Shown one piece after another: positions 8,604-16,370 of a DNA stretch of 59,231 bases. The position numbers and the translations under genes were made by a program. The notes beneath the pieces are model-generated. The model ran no database searches and was not told where the DNA came from. It was given only the letters and a program-made list of their open reading frames with translations. The first letter of the stretch is position 1. Each line of letters starts with the position of its first letter. Location: NCBI GenBank assembly GCA_964345555.1, contig CAYFRD010000006.1, positions 1-59,231 on the forward strand. Direction: 5' to 3'. Origin of the DNA: Peptoniphilus_E sp964345555. Its GTDB lineage: Bacteria > Bacillota > Clostridia > Tissierellales > Peptoniphilaceae.

Positions 8604-8753
8604 ATGATTGATATTGAAAAGAGAAGAAAATTCGGGAGAATCTTTTTAATTTTGGGAATAGCTTTTTTAGCCTTGGGAATATACAGGGGTGAGATGGCGA
8701 CGGTATTTAGAAAAGCTGTGGTGATTTGCCTTGAATGCATAGGTATAGATTAA
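8604..8753 (+). CDS. CD1871A-family small CXXC membrane protein
   Basis: Small gene of 49 codons, ATG at 8604 and TAA at 8751, with a GGAGG site 10 bases upstream inside the end of the preceding gene. The product is one transmembrane helix (about residues 10-28) with a positively charged N-terminus (EKRRKFGR) and a C-terminal CLEC pair (CXXC) in VICLECIGID. This matches the CD1871A type of CXXC mini-protein that accompanies TlpA and NapH-like proteins in clostridia. A role as membrane electron relay is inferred from the CXXC and the neighbours. Confidence 0.8.
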   Translation: MIDIEKRRKFGRIFLILGIAFLALGIYRGEMATVFRKAVVICLECIGID

Positions 8754-8781
8754 AGATTTATTAAATAAGTCGGAGTGTAAA

Positions 8782-9636
8782 ATGAAAGAAAAAAGCAATA
8801 AAGTTTCAAATTTCCGAACATGGTTTCAAATTCTGTTCGCAGCTTTGACCAACGGATACGCTCTTGGATTTGCAAAGGGAAAAATCTATCAAGGTCCTAT
8901 TAAAAATCTGTGTGTACCGGGACTTAACTGTTACTCTTGTCCGGGTGCTGTAGGATCCTGTCCCATAGGAGCACTTCAAGCAGTGGCGACCAGCAGAGAT
9001 TTCAACATATCCTTTTATGTACTTGGTTTTTTGATGATAATAGGTTCGCTCATAGGAAGATTTGTATGCGGATGGATGTGTCCCTTCGGTTTGCTGCAGG
9101 ATCTGCTGCACAGAGTGCCCTTTCCAAAGAAAATCAAAACATTCAAGGGTGAGAACCATCTGCTCAAAATAAAGTACTTAATACTTTTAATCTTTGTAAT
9201 GGCATTGCCGATGACTTTAACCTTCGGCGGAGGATATGGCAAACCTTGGTTTTGCAAGGTTATCTGTCCTTCAGGCACTTTAATGGGCGGCATTCCCCTG
9301 CTTTTGGTAAATAAAAGTTTGAGAAGTGCGGCGGGCTTTCTTTTTTCATGGAAAATCACTATACTTTTGCTGATTGTTTTTTTGTCAATGGCAATACACA
9401 GACCCTTTTGCAAGTATCTGTGTCCCCTTGGAGCTATATATGGAGGTTTCAATAAAATTTCTCTTCACCAATACATAATTGATGAGAACAAATGTATTAA
9501 ATGTGATAAGTGCTACAGTAAATGCAGCATGAATGTGAAGATTTATGAAAATCCTACAAGTGCGGAGTGCATTCGCTGCGGAGAATGTACTAAGGTGTGT
9601 CCGACAAAGGCCATATCGACAAATTTTAAAAATTGA
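8782..9636 (+). CDS. NapH/CcoG-like 4Fe-4S membrane protein
   Basis: 284 residues with about five hydrophobic segments and many cysteines. Two membrane-associated motifs of the CxxxCP type occur (CGWMCPFGLLQD around 95-107 and CKYLCPLGAIYGG around 213-225), as in NapH-type quinol or electron-transfer proteins. A C-terminal double ferredoxin domain follows (CIKCDKCYSKC and CIRCGECTKVCP). An extra cysteine cluster lies near residues 43-62 (NCYSC, GSCP). It likely passes electrons across the membrane to the TlpA-like protein upstream through the CXXC protein. A rho-independent terminator follows. Confidence 0.85.
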   Translation: MKEKSNKVSNFRTWFQILFAALTNGYALGFAKGKIYQGPIKNLCVPGLNCYSCPGAVGSCPIGALQAVATSRDFNISFYVLGFLMIIGSLIGRFVCGWMCPFGLLQDLLHRVPFPKKIKTFKGENHLLKIKYLILLIFVMALPMTLTFGGGYGKPWFCKVICPSGTLMGGIPLLLVNKSLRSAAGFLFSWKITILLLIVFLSMAIHRPFCKYLCPLGAIYGGFNKISLHQYIIDENKCIKCDKCYSKCSMNVKIYENPTSAECIRCGECTKVCPTKAISTNFKN

Positions 9637-9645
9637 TTTTTAAGT

Positions 9646-9679
9646 ATCCTCTATTTTCTGTGGTATAGAGGATTTTTTT
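9646..9679 (+). terminator. Rho-independent terminator of the redox cluster
   Basis: Stem ATCCTCTA (9646-9653) pairs with TAGAGGAT (9666-9673), followed by a run of T. It closes the TlpA/CXXC/NapH-like operon and separates it from the shikimate operon promoter. Confidence 0.85.
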
Positions 9680-9761
9680 GTGGTTAAATATATTTAGAAA
9701 AATAAAATTAAAGGAAAGAAATTCTATATCGATTTAAAGTATTTATGCAATAAAATAAAGC

Positions 9762-9790
9762 TGGACAATAAAGTAATTGTGTGTTATGAT
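9762..9790 (+). promoter_or_regulatory. Promoter of the shikimate operon
   Basis: A -35 TGGACA (9762-9767) and a -10 TATGAT (9785-9790) are separated by 17 bases, and a TG just upstream of the -10 (9782-9783) makes it an extended -10. Transcription should begin near 9797, about 24 bases before the leader peptide start, leaving room for only a ribosome site. Confidence 0.75.
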
Positions 9791-9820
9791 TCTTGAAACT
9801 TGAAAAAAAGGAGAAAAATC

Positions 9821-9931
9821 ATGAAACTCATGGCTAGTGCACAATACTATTACGGCTTTTACTTTACTTATTTTTATGGTAAAGCTTTTTTGGGTTGTGC
9901 AGAAGGTAAAACTTTTTTCCGAGTTGGATAA
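9821..9931 (+). CDS. Tyr/Phe-rich leader peptide of the shikimate operon attenuator
   Basis: A 36-codon gene with an AAAAAAGGAG ribosome site 7 bases before the ATG and TAA at 9929-9931. Residues 9-19 read YYYGFYFTYFY: nine of eleven are Tyr or Phe. In total six Tyr and six Phe codons occur and no Trp. It lies between the promoter and aroF, the first enzyme of the Phe/Tyr pathway, and is followed by a terminator hairpin and an alternative pairing. This is the architecture of amino-acid leader peptides such as pheL, in which the ribosome stalls on Tyr/Phe codons when the charged tRNA is scarce. I see no T-box elements, the more common device for such operons in Firmicutes. Confidence 0.85.
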   Translation: MKLMASAQYYYGFYFTYFYGKAFLGCAEGKTFFRVG

Positions 9932-9991
9932 GATCTTATTAAAAGGAAAGAATGACGTTCTAAGCTCCCAAAAACGCATGGGAGCTTTTTT
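9884..9991 (+). promoter_or_regulatory. Attenuator: antiterminator / terminator switch ahead of aroF
   Basis: The terminator stem AAGCTCCC (9962-9969) pairs with GGGAGCTT (9980-9987) and ends in a T run to 9991. A competing pairing, GCTTTTTTGGG (9884-9894) with CCCAAAAACGC (9967-9977), matches at 10 of 11 positions and takes up the left arm and loop of the terminator. The 5' arm of the antiterminator starts 7 bases after the last codon of the Tyr/Phe run. A ribosome stalled on that run would hinder an upstream hairpin (CTTTAC 9862-9867 with GTAAAG 9879-9884) and leave the antiterminator arm free. This folding model is by eye and not energy-calculated. Confidence 0.75.
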
Positions 9992-10015
9992 GTTGTACCG
10001 AAAAGGGGAGAAATT

Positions 10016-11029
10016 ATGATAATAAAATTAAAACAAAATCCGAACAAGGAACAAGTGGACAGTTTACGCAGATGGATAGCGGAACAAGGCATAGAAGTCA
10101 TGACTTCCGTGGGAACCAATTTCACTATTTTGGGATTGGTGGGAGATACTACTAAGATTGATATCGATTTGGTAAAGACTCTGTCCATAGTAGATGATGT
10201 AAAGAGAATTCAAGAACCCTACAAGGCTGTAAATCGTCGTTTTCATCCGGAGGATACAATCATAACCTTGGATAACGGAACTAAAATCGGCGGCGATAAT
10301 TTCACTATGATCGCAGGACCTTGTTCCATTGAATCGGAGGAACAAGTCATAGAAATAGCAAGGCGAGTCAAGGATTCGGGAGCTGATGTTTTACGTGGAG
10401 GCGCTTTTAAACCGAGAACTTCTCCTTACTCCTTCCAAGGCATGGGAGCAGATGGTATAGAACTGCTGCTAAAGGCAAAAAAGGAAACGGGATTACCAAT
10501 AGTGTCGGAGGTAATGGACGCATCTCAACTTAAATATTTTGAAGATGTGGATATACTTCAAGTGGGAGCAAGAAATATGCAAAACTTTCATCTTTTAAAA
10601 GAAGTAGGAAAGTTGGACAAACCTGTTTTGTTAAAGAGAGGACTTTCAGCAACATACGAGGAATGGTTGATGAGTGCCGAATACATCATGTCAGGAGGAA
10701 ATAAAAATGTAATTTTGTGTGAAAGAGGAATCCGAACCTTTGAAACTAAGACGAGAAATACATTGGATATTTCTGCCATTCCGGTGTTGAAAAGGGAAAC
10801 TCACTTGCCCATAATTGCAGATCCTTCTCATGGAACGGGCACGAGAAAATTGGTTGAACCTCTTGCAAAGGCGGCAATCGCCGCAGGTGCTCACGGGGTG
10901 ATGATCGAAGTTCACAACGATCCGGAACACGCTTTATGTGATGGACCTCAATCACTTGATCCCGACCAATTTGAAAACATAGCCGCAAAACTAAAAAAAC
11001 TGCGTAAAACTGTTGAGGAAATAGGATGA
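10016..11029 (+). CDS. aroF: 3-deoxy-7-phosphoheptulonate synthase (DAHP synthase, type I beta)
   Basis: Catalyses the first step of the shikimate pathway, condensing phosphoenolpyruvate and erythrose 4-phosphate. 337 residues: an N-terminal ferredoxin-like regulatory domain (about 1-75), as in the Thermotoga enzyme, then the TIM-barrel catalytic domain (about 85-330). Visible active-site motifs are AGPCSIES (100-107), LRGGAFKPRTSPYSFQG and ADPSHGTG. The regulatory domain usually gives feedback inhibition by Phe or Tyr, so the pathway would be controlled both here and by the upstream attenuator. GGGGAG precedes the ATG. First of eight tightly packed genes; its stop overlaps the tyrA start. 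Confidence 0.95.
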   Translation: MIIKLKQNPNKEQVDSLRRWIAEQGIEVMTSVGTNFTILGLVGDTTKIDIDLVKTLSIVDDVKRIQEPYKAVNRRFHPEDTIITLDNGTKIGGDNFTMIAGPCSIESEEQVIEIARRVKDSGADVLRGGAFKPRTSPYSFQGMGADGIELLLKAKKETGLPIVSEVMDASQLKYFEDVDILQVGARNMQNFHLLKEVGKLDKPVLLKRGLSATYEEWLMSAEYIMSGGNKNVILCERGIRTFETKTRNTLDISAIPVLKRETHLPIIADPSHGTGTRKLVEPLAKAAIAAGAHGVMIEVHNDPEHALCDGPQSLDPDQFENIAAKLKKLRKTVEEIG

Positions 11030-11880
11030 AAATAGGAGTTGTAGGACTGGGTTTGATGGGCGGAAGTTTTGTCAAGGCGATTAAATCCTATGGAACAGAA
11101 GAAGTTTACGGATTTGACAAAAATTCCGAAGTTTTGGCAAAGGCTTTGAAAGATAAAAGCATAGATGATATTTTGACAAAGGAAAATATCACGCAGTGCG
11201 ACTTGTTGGTTCTCGCTTTGATGCCGGGAATAGCTGTGGATTTTATAAAGAAAAATCACAACCTGATCAAAGGAACTATTCTGGATTTTTGTGGAGTAAA
11301 GAGAGAAGTAGAAAAACAGATCCTTCCCATTGCCATTGAAAAGGGATTTTCATATATGGGCGGTCATCCCATGGCAGGCAGAGAAGTGGGCGGATATGAG
11401 CATAGCACCAAGGACCTGTATCAGGGTGCGTCTATGATTTTGGTGGAAAATGAAACCTCTTGGGGGAAAGGGAAAAACTTGGAGGAATTTTTTTATAAGC
11501 TGGGATTTACACAGATAAAATATTCCGACGCCCTAACTCACGACAGAGTGCTCGCCTACACTTCGCAGCTGGCACATGTGGTGTCCAATTCCTTTGTACA
11601 ATCGCCTACTCATGACGAGGAATACGGATATTCTGCAGACAGCTTAAAGGATTTGACCAGAGTTGCCACATTAGATGTAGATATGTGGACTGAACTGTTT
11701 TTCGACAATAAGGATTTTTTATACGGAGAAGTCATGAGGATCAGCGATCATTTGAGAGAGTATGCAAGGGCAATTAAAGAGGAAGATGAAGCGGTATTGA
11801 AGAAGCTGTTAAGTGCCGGTTGCATCGCCAAGAGGGAAATGGAAGAAAGAAGGAAGAACAATGGCGGAAATTCAAATTAA
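11026..11880 (+). CDS. tyrA: Prephenate dehydrogenase
   Basis: Converts prephenate to 4-hydroxyphenylpyruvate for tyrosine synthesis, with NAD+. 284 residues. The N-terminal Rossmann fold starts with GVVGLGLMGGSF (3-14), and the helical dimerisation half contains GGHPMAGREVGGYEHS with the expected catalytic His. There is no C-terminal ACT domain, so tyrosine feedback on this enzyme may be absent or weak. It overlaps aroF by 4 bases and the aroB start by 20 bases, implying coupled translation. Confidence 0.93.
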   Translation: MKIGVVGLGLMGGSFVKAIKSYGTEEVYGFDKNSEVLAKALKDKSIDDILTKENITQCDLLVLALMPGIAVDFIKKNHNLIKGTILDFCGVKREVEKQILPIAIEKGFSYMGGHPMAGREVGGYEHSTKDLYQGASMILVENETSWGKGKNLEEFFYKLGFTQIKYSDALTHDRVLAYTSQLAHVVSNSFVQSPTHDEEYGYSADSLKDLTRVATLDVDMWTELFFDNKDFLYGEVMRISDHLREYARAIKEEDEAVLKKLLSAGCIAKREMEERRKNNGGNSN

Positions 11881-12916
11881 TGCGGGCAAGCCCTATTCTG
11901 TCTTGATAGAGAGAGGATTATTCCAAAAAATCGGACCTTTGCTCAAAGACAAGATAAGTAGCAAAGCGTTTATACTCACAGATGAAAGGGTTGGGAAATT
12001 ATATGCAGATTTAATTTTGAAACAGTTACAAATCCAAGGGATAGAAGGAAATAAATATGCGGTAAAGGAAGGCGAAGTCAGCAAATCACTTACAGTGTAC
12101 GGTGAAATTTTAGAGTATATGGCAGCGAACAACTACCACAGAAACGATACTGTAATTTCCCTGGGCGGAGGAGTGATTGGCGATTTGGGCGGTTTTGTCG
12201 CAGCTACCTTTCAAAGAGGAATGGAATATATTCAAATGCCCACCAGCCTTTTGGCTGCGGTTGATTCTTCCGTTGGGGGAAAGACCGCTTTGAATTTGCA
12301 GGAAGGCAAAAATCTCGTGGGAGCTTTTAAACAGCCACTGGCAGTTTACTGTGACCCTGATGTATTTGCGAGTATAGAAGATGACAGGTTTGCCGACGGA
12401 GTTGCCGAATCCATCAAGTATGGAATACTATTTGACAGAGATTTCTTCAATTTATTTAAAAATCCGCTTGAAAAAACCGATGAACGTCTTGAACAAGTTG
12501 TGAAAAAAGCTGTGATATACAAGGCGGAAGTGGTGGCGACAGATGAATTTGAAAAGGGAGAACGCAAGCTTTTAAACCTTGGGCATACAGTTGGACACAG
12601 TGTTGAAAAAGCAAGTAATTTTCAGATAACGCACGGACATGCTGTAGCAATAGGAATGTCTGTTATGGCAAGAGCCTGCAGTAAAATGAAGATTTTAAAA
12701 GATACTGAAAAAGATGAAATACTGAAAGTTTTGGAGGTTAATAAACTGCCGGTCAACACGTCTTTTTCCGTGGAAGAACTTTTTGAACCCATATATAAGG
12801 ATAAAAAAAGCGACGGAGAAAATATAACGCCGGTGGAGATAGAGAGGATAGGGAAATGCAGATTGAGAAAAATCCCAATTCTTTCTTTTAAGGAATATAT
12901 TGAGGAGGGTCTTTGA
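11861..12916 (+). CDS. aroB: 3-dehydroquinate synthase
   Basis: Second shikimate step: NAD- and divalent-metal-dependent cyclisation of DAHP. The start at 11861 is preferred over an in-frame ATG at 11813 because it matches the family N-terminus and has an AGAAGGAAG site. That gives 351 residues, a normal length. Motifs include GGGVIGDLGGFVAATFQRG and DSSVGGKT for NAD and substrate, and metal-binding His residues in LGHTVGHSVE and HGHAVAIGM. The stop overlaps the aroA start (TGATG). Confidence 0.95.
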   Translation: MAEIQINAGKPYSVLIERGLFQKIGPLLKDKISSKAFILTDERVGKLYADLILKQLQIQGIEGNKYAVKEGEVSKSLTVYGEILEYMAANNYHRNDTVISLGGGVIGDLGGFVAATFQRGMEYIQMPTSLLAAVDSSVGGKTALNLQEGKNLVGAFKQPLAVYCDPDVFASIEDDRFADGVAESIKYGILFDRDFFNLFKNPLEKTDERLEQVVKKAVIYKAEVVATDEFEKGERKLLNLGHTVGHSVEKASNFQITHGHAVAIGMSVMARACSKMKILKDTEKDEILKVLEVNKLPVNTSFSVEELFEPIYKDKKSDGENITPVEIERIGKCRLRKIPILSFKEYIEEGL

Positions 12917-14175
12917 TGATTGTGGAAATCACTCCTAAAAAATTGATGGGAGAAATGGAAATACTGTCTTCCAAATCTGACGGACATCGCTTATTGATTT
13001 GTGCCGCCCTCAGTGATAAAAAAACGGAAGTATTTATAAATAATGAGTCGGAAGACATAGAAGCGACGATGAATTGTTTAAGAGCTTTGGGAGCGAAGTT
13101 CGAAAAAATCCATGGAGGCCACAAGGTAACGCCCATAAAAAAACCCCCGGACTACGCAGAGATAAATCCCGGAGAAAGCGGATCGACTTTGAGGTTTATG
13201 TTGCCTGTGGCGGTTGCTCTTGTGGAGAAGATTCATTTTACGGGACAGGGAAGATTGCCCGAAAGACCGATTGAAGATTTGCAGAATGAGATTAGAAAAA
13301 AAGGCGTGAGTTTTTCGCAAGATACTCTACCTTTCTATACTAAGGGCAAATTAGAGTCCGGCGTTTTTAAATTCCCGGGCAATGTCAGTTCGCAGTACAT
13401 ATCGGGAATATTATTGTCAGCTCCCTTATTAAAGGGGAAAGTCACAGTTGAAATAGAGAGCGAATTGGAGTCGGCGGCCTATGTGAACATGACCATGGAC
13501 AGCATGAAAAAATTCGGAGTGGAAGTAAAAAAAGATGGTAATATTTTCACAGTGGAGAGCGACGGATATAAAAGTCAGGGGAAGGTACAAGCTGAAGGAG
13601 ATTTTTCCAACGGGGCATTTTTTCTGGCAGCAGGAGCTTTGGGAGGACCTGTGAAGGTGGCAGGACTTTCAAAGGATACTTTGCAGGCAGATGAGAAAAT
13701 TGTAGATATATTGAAAGAAAGAGGAGCTGTTTTGAAAAAAAATAATGCTCTGATTTTTTCAAAGGGAGAAGAAAAACCGCTTTGTGTGGATCTGTCACAG
13801 ATTCCCGATTTGCTTCCCATACTGGCTGTAGTTGCAAGTTTTTCCGAGGGTAAGAGTGTATTTTACAACGGAAAGAGATTAAAATTAAAGGAAACGGACC
13901 GACTTAAAACCACAGCTCGGATGATTAAGGACTTGGGCGGAAGTGTACAAGTTACGGAAGACGGATTGATAGTTGAAGGTACGGGACTCACTGGGGGGAA
14001 AACATCCTCCTTTGGAGATCACAGAATAGCCATGGCGGCAGCTATTGCATCATGCAGAGCGGAGGGAAAAATAATCATCGAGAGGGCCGAAGCGGTGAAC
14101 AAATCTTATCCGAATTTCTTTGAAGATTTAAAAAAAATAGGGGGAGAAGTAAATGTCATCGACATGGGGAAATAA
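12916..14175 (+). CDS. aroA: 3-phosphoshikimate 1-carboxyvinyltransferase (EPSP synthase)
   Basis: Transfers enolpyruvyl from PEP to shikimate 3-phosphate. 419 residues from the ATG at 12916, which overlaps the aroB stop and follows a GGAGGG site; a TTG three bases earlier is less likely. Two inside-out alpha/beta domains are expected. Visible motifs are KSDGHRLLICAALS (substrate Lys/Ser), ESGSTLRFMLPV, RLKLKETDRL and FGDHRIAMAAAIAS. Class II glyphosate-insensitive status cannot be judged by eye. It overlaps aroC by 23 bases. Confidence 0.94.
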   Translation: MIVEITPKKLMGEMEILSSKSDGHRLLICAALSDKKTEVFINNESEDIEATMNCLRALGAKFEKIHGGHKVTPIKKPPDYAEINPGESGSTLRFMLPVAVALVEKIHFTGQGRLPERPIEDLQNEIRKKGVSFSQDTLPFYTKGKLESGVFKFPGNVSSQYISGILLSAPLLKGKVTVEIESELESAAYVNMTMDSMKKFGVEVKKDGNIFTVESDGYKSQGKVQAEGDFSNGAFFLAAGALGGPVKVAGLSKDTLQADEKIVDILKERGAVLKKNNALIFSKGEEKPLCVDLSQIPDLLPILAVVASFSEGKSVFYNGKRLKLKETDRLKTTARMIKDLGGSVQVTEDGLIVEGTGLTGGKTSSFGDHRIAMAAAIASCRAEGKIIIERAEAVNKSYPNFFEDLKKIGGEVNVIDMGK

Positions 14176-15250
14176 TATTAAAATATCTGTTTTTGGAGAA
14201 TCTCATGGGAGAGCAGTCGGAGTTGTTGTTGACGGATTGCCTGCCGGAGAGGAAATTGATGAAAAAAAGCTTCAGGATTTTATGAAGAGAAGAGCACCGG
14301 GACAAAAACTGACTACCGGCAGAAAAGAGGCGGATACACCTTGTATATTGTCCGGTATTTATGAAGGAAGAACCACGGGCAGCCCTTTTTGTGCAATCAT
14401 TGAAAACAAAGACCAACGCTCAAAGGACTATTCCAATTTAAAAGATGTTCCACGTCCGGCTCATGCTGATTTGACAGCCTATTTCAAGTATGGACAATTT
14501 GCGGATATGAGAGGTGGCGGACATTTTTCAGGAAGGCTAACCGCACCGCTGTGCATAGCAGGAGGAATCGCAAAACAAATTTTGGAAAAGAGAGGAGTTT
14601 TTGTGGGAGCACAACTTTTCTCAGTGGGCGAAATGGAGGGTTGTAGTTTCAGAAAGTCGGACTTGCGCCTTGAGGAAGTGCTTTCTCCGGGCAATAGAGA
14701 ATTTCCGGCATCAAATGAAGAAACGAGCAATAAGATGAAAGAGTTAATTGCAGAAGCAGCATCGCAAAAGGATTCCATAGGCGGAAGCATTGAATGTGCT
14801 GTTATCGGATTTCCCCGAGGAATTGGAGAGCCGATGTTTGACGGAATGGAAAACAGAATTGCACAGATGATATTTGCAGTCCCCGGAGTTAGAAGTTTGG
14901 AATTCGGCTTGGGAACAGAGGCGACTAAGATGAAAGGCTCCGTACACAATGACTCCATTGAAATTGTAGATGGAGAAATCAGAACCGGGACAAACAATGC
15001 AGGGGGAATAAATGGTGGAATCACCAACGGAATGCCCATAGTGATCAGGGTGGGGATGAAGCCAACACCGTCTATCGGCTTAGAGCAAGACGCCATCAGT
15101 CTAACAAAGATGGAAAATGAAAAACTTTTAATCAAGGGCAGACATGACCCTTGCATTGCAGTTCGAGCGGTGGCCGTGGTGGAAGCTGCCATGGCAATTG
15201 TATTATTGGATCAGTGGTTAGGAGCAGGAAATGGATTTAAAAGAGCTTAG
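14153..15250 (+). CDS. aroC: Chorismate synthase
   Basis: Makes chorismate from EPSP using reduced FMN. 365 residues with the three family signatures: FGESHGRAVGVVVDGLPAG near 13-31, the RPAHADLTAYFKYG / DMRGGGHFSGR region near 102-130, and the C-terminal RHDPCIAVRAVAVVEAAMA. A short GGGGGAG site lies within the end of aroA. It overlaps pheA by 20 bases. Nothing unusual. Confidence 0.95.
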   Translation: MSSTWGNNIKISVFGESHGRAVGVVVDGLPAGEEIDEKKLQDFMKRRAPGQKLTTGRKEADTPCILSGIYEGRTTGSPFCAIIENKDQRSKDYSNLKDVPRPAHADLTAYFKYGQFADMRGGGHFSGRLTAPLCIAGGIAKQILEKRGVFVGAQLFSVGEMEGCSFRKSDLRLEEVLSPGNREFPASNEETSNKMKELIAEAASQKDSIGGSIECAVIGFPRGIGEPMFDGMENRIAQMIFAVPGVRSLEFGLGTEATKMKGSVHNDSIEIVDGEIRTGTNNAGGINGGITNGMPIVIRVGMKPTPSIGLEQDAISLTKMENEKLLIKGRHDPCIAVRAVAVVEAAMAIVLLDQWLGAGNGFKRA

Positions 15251-16367
15251 GGAACAAATTAACGAAATTGATGAAAATATATTACATTCCTTTATTAAGA
15301 GAATGGAAGTTTCCCGTGAAATTGCACAGGTGAAAAAAGAAAAGGGACTTAACTTGGAAAACAAGGTCAGAGAGCGAGAAATATTGGATAGAATCACTGA
15401 AGAAACGGGTGATCTATCTCCCTATGCAAGGCTTTTGTATTCGACGCTCTTCGACTTGAGCAAGTCCTATCAATCTCAATTTGTTTTCACAGACGGTGAA
15501 TTTGAAAGACAATTGCAGGAAGTGGCGGAAAAAACGCCTAAAATTTTTCCTCAAAAGGCTAAGATTGCGGTGCAGGGGCGAGAGGGTTCCTATTCGCAAC
15601 AGGCATCAGATCATCTTTTTTCACAAGGGAGGATAATGTACTTCAATACCTTTGAAGAAGTATTTGATGCAGTTGAACAGGAAATTTGCGATTATGGCGT
15701 ACTTCCTGTGGAGAATTCTTCTAACGGATCCGTGAAGGAAGTGTACGATTTGATGGAGAGAAAACATTTCTCAATTGTTGCGTCTTACAGACTTTTAATT
15801 CATCACGCTCTCTTGGCGAAAAAGGGAGTTGTAGAGAAAGAATTAAGAGAAATAATATCTCACGCTCAAGCATTGGAGCAATGCAACGAATATCTAAAGG
15901 GGCTTAAAGATGTTGAGTTGCGTTCTGTTGAAAATACAGCAGCAGCGGCAAAGGCTGTCAGCGAATCATCCGGTGGAGAAATTGGAGCAATATCTTCATC
16001 ACACTGTGCTGATTTGTACGGACTGGAAGTTTTGAGGGAAGGGATTCAGAATAGCGACAACAATTACACACGTTTCATCTGTATTTCAAAAAAAATGGAA
16101 ATCTATCCCGGGGCAGGTAAAATATCCTTTAGGACCACGACGGAGCACGAGCCGGGCGGGCTTTACAAAATCATGGCGAGATTTGCAGCTTTGGGACTTA
16201 ACCTCACAAAGATAGAAAGTCGTCCCATTATAGGAAGGGATTTTGAATTTTTATTTTATTTCGACTTTGAAGGCTCGGTGCATATGCCGGAGGTTTTGGG
16301 ACTGCTCAGTGCATTGAAAAGGGAAAATAAGGAATTTGTATTTTTAGGAAATTATTTGGAAAGGTAG
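15231..16367 (+). CDS. pheA: Bifunctional chorismate mutase / prephenate dehydratase (P-protein)
   Basis: Commits chorismate to phenylalanine. 378 residues in three parts: an AroQ-type chorismate mutase at 1-90 (LRAQINEID-like start LREQINEIDENIL and Lys/Glu helices), a prephenate dehydratase domain at about 110-285 (GREGSYSQQASDHLF, VLPVENSSNGSV, and NYTRFICISK carrying the TRF motif), and a C-terminal ACT domain at about 295-378 (TEHEPGGLYKIMARFAALGLNLTKIESRP) with the GALV/ESRP-type Phe-binding region. Feedback inhibition by Phe is therefore expected. Confidence 0.94.
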   Translation: MDLKELREQINEIDENILHSFIKRMEVSREIAQVKKEKGLNLENKVREREILDRITEETGDLSPYARLLYSTLFDLSKSYQSQFVFTDGEFERQLQEVAEKTPKIFPQKAKIAVQGREGSYSQQASDHLFSQGRIMYFNTFEEVFDAVEQEICDYGVLPVENSSNGSVKEVYDLMERKHFSIVASYRLLIHHALLAKKGVVEKELREIISHAQALEQCNEYLKGLKDVELRSVENTAAAAKAVSESSGGEIGAISSSHCADLYGLEVLREGIQNSDNNYTRFICISKKMEIYPGAGKISFRTTTEHEPGGLYKIMARFAALGLNLTKIESRPIIGRDFEFLFYFDFEGSVHMPEVLGLLSALKRENKEFVFLGNYLER

Positions 16368-16370
16368 CAT

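Noticed and set aside
9928..9939. Perfect 12-base palindrome ATAAGATCTTAT as a regulator operator
   Set aside because: It overlaps the leader stop codon, is AT-rich and short, and no second copy upstream of another gene was noticed; chance is likely.
9797..10015. T-box riboswitch as the control of the shikimate operon
   Set aside because: No T-box consensus bulge and no long stem I; the leader has a translatable Tyr/Phe-rich peptide with a ribosome site instead.
14479..15192. 237-codon open frame antisense to aroC
   Set aside because: Lies wholly opposite a well-conserved gene, has no ribosome site, and its composition is that of a shadow frame.
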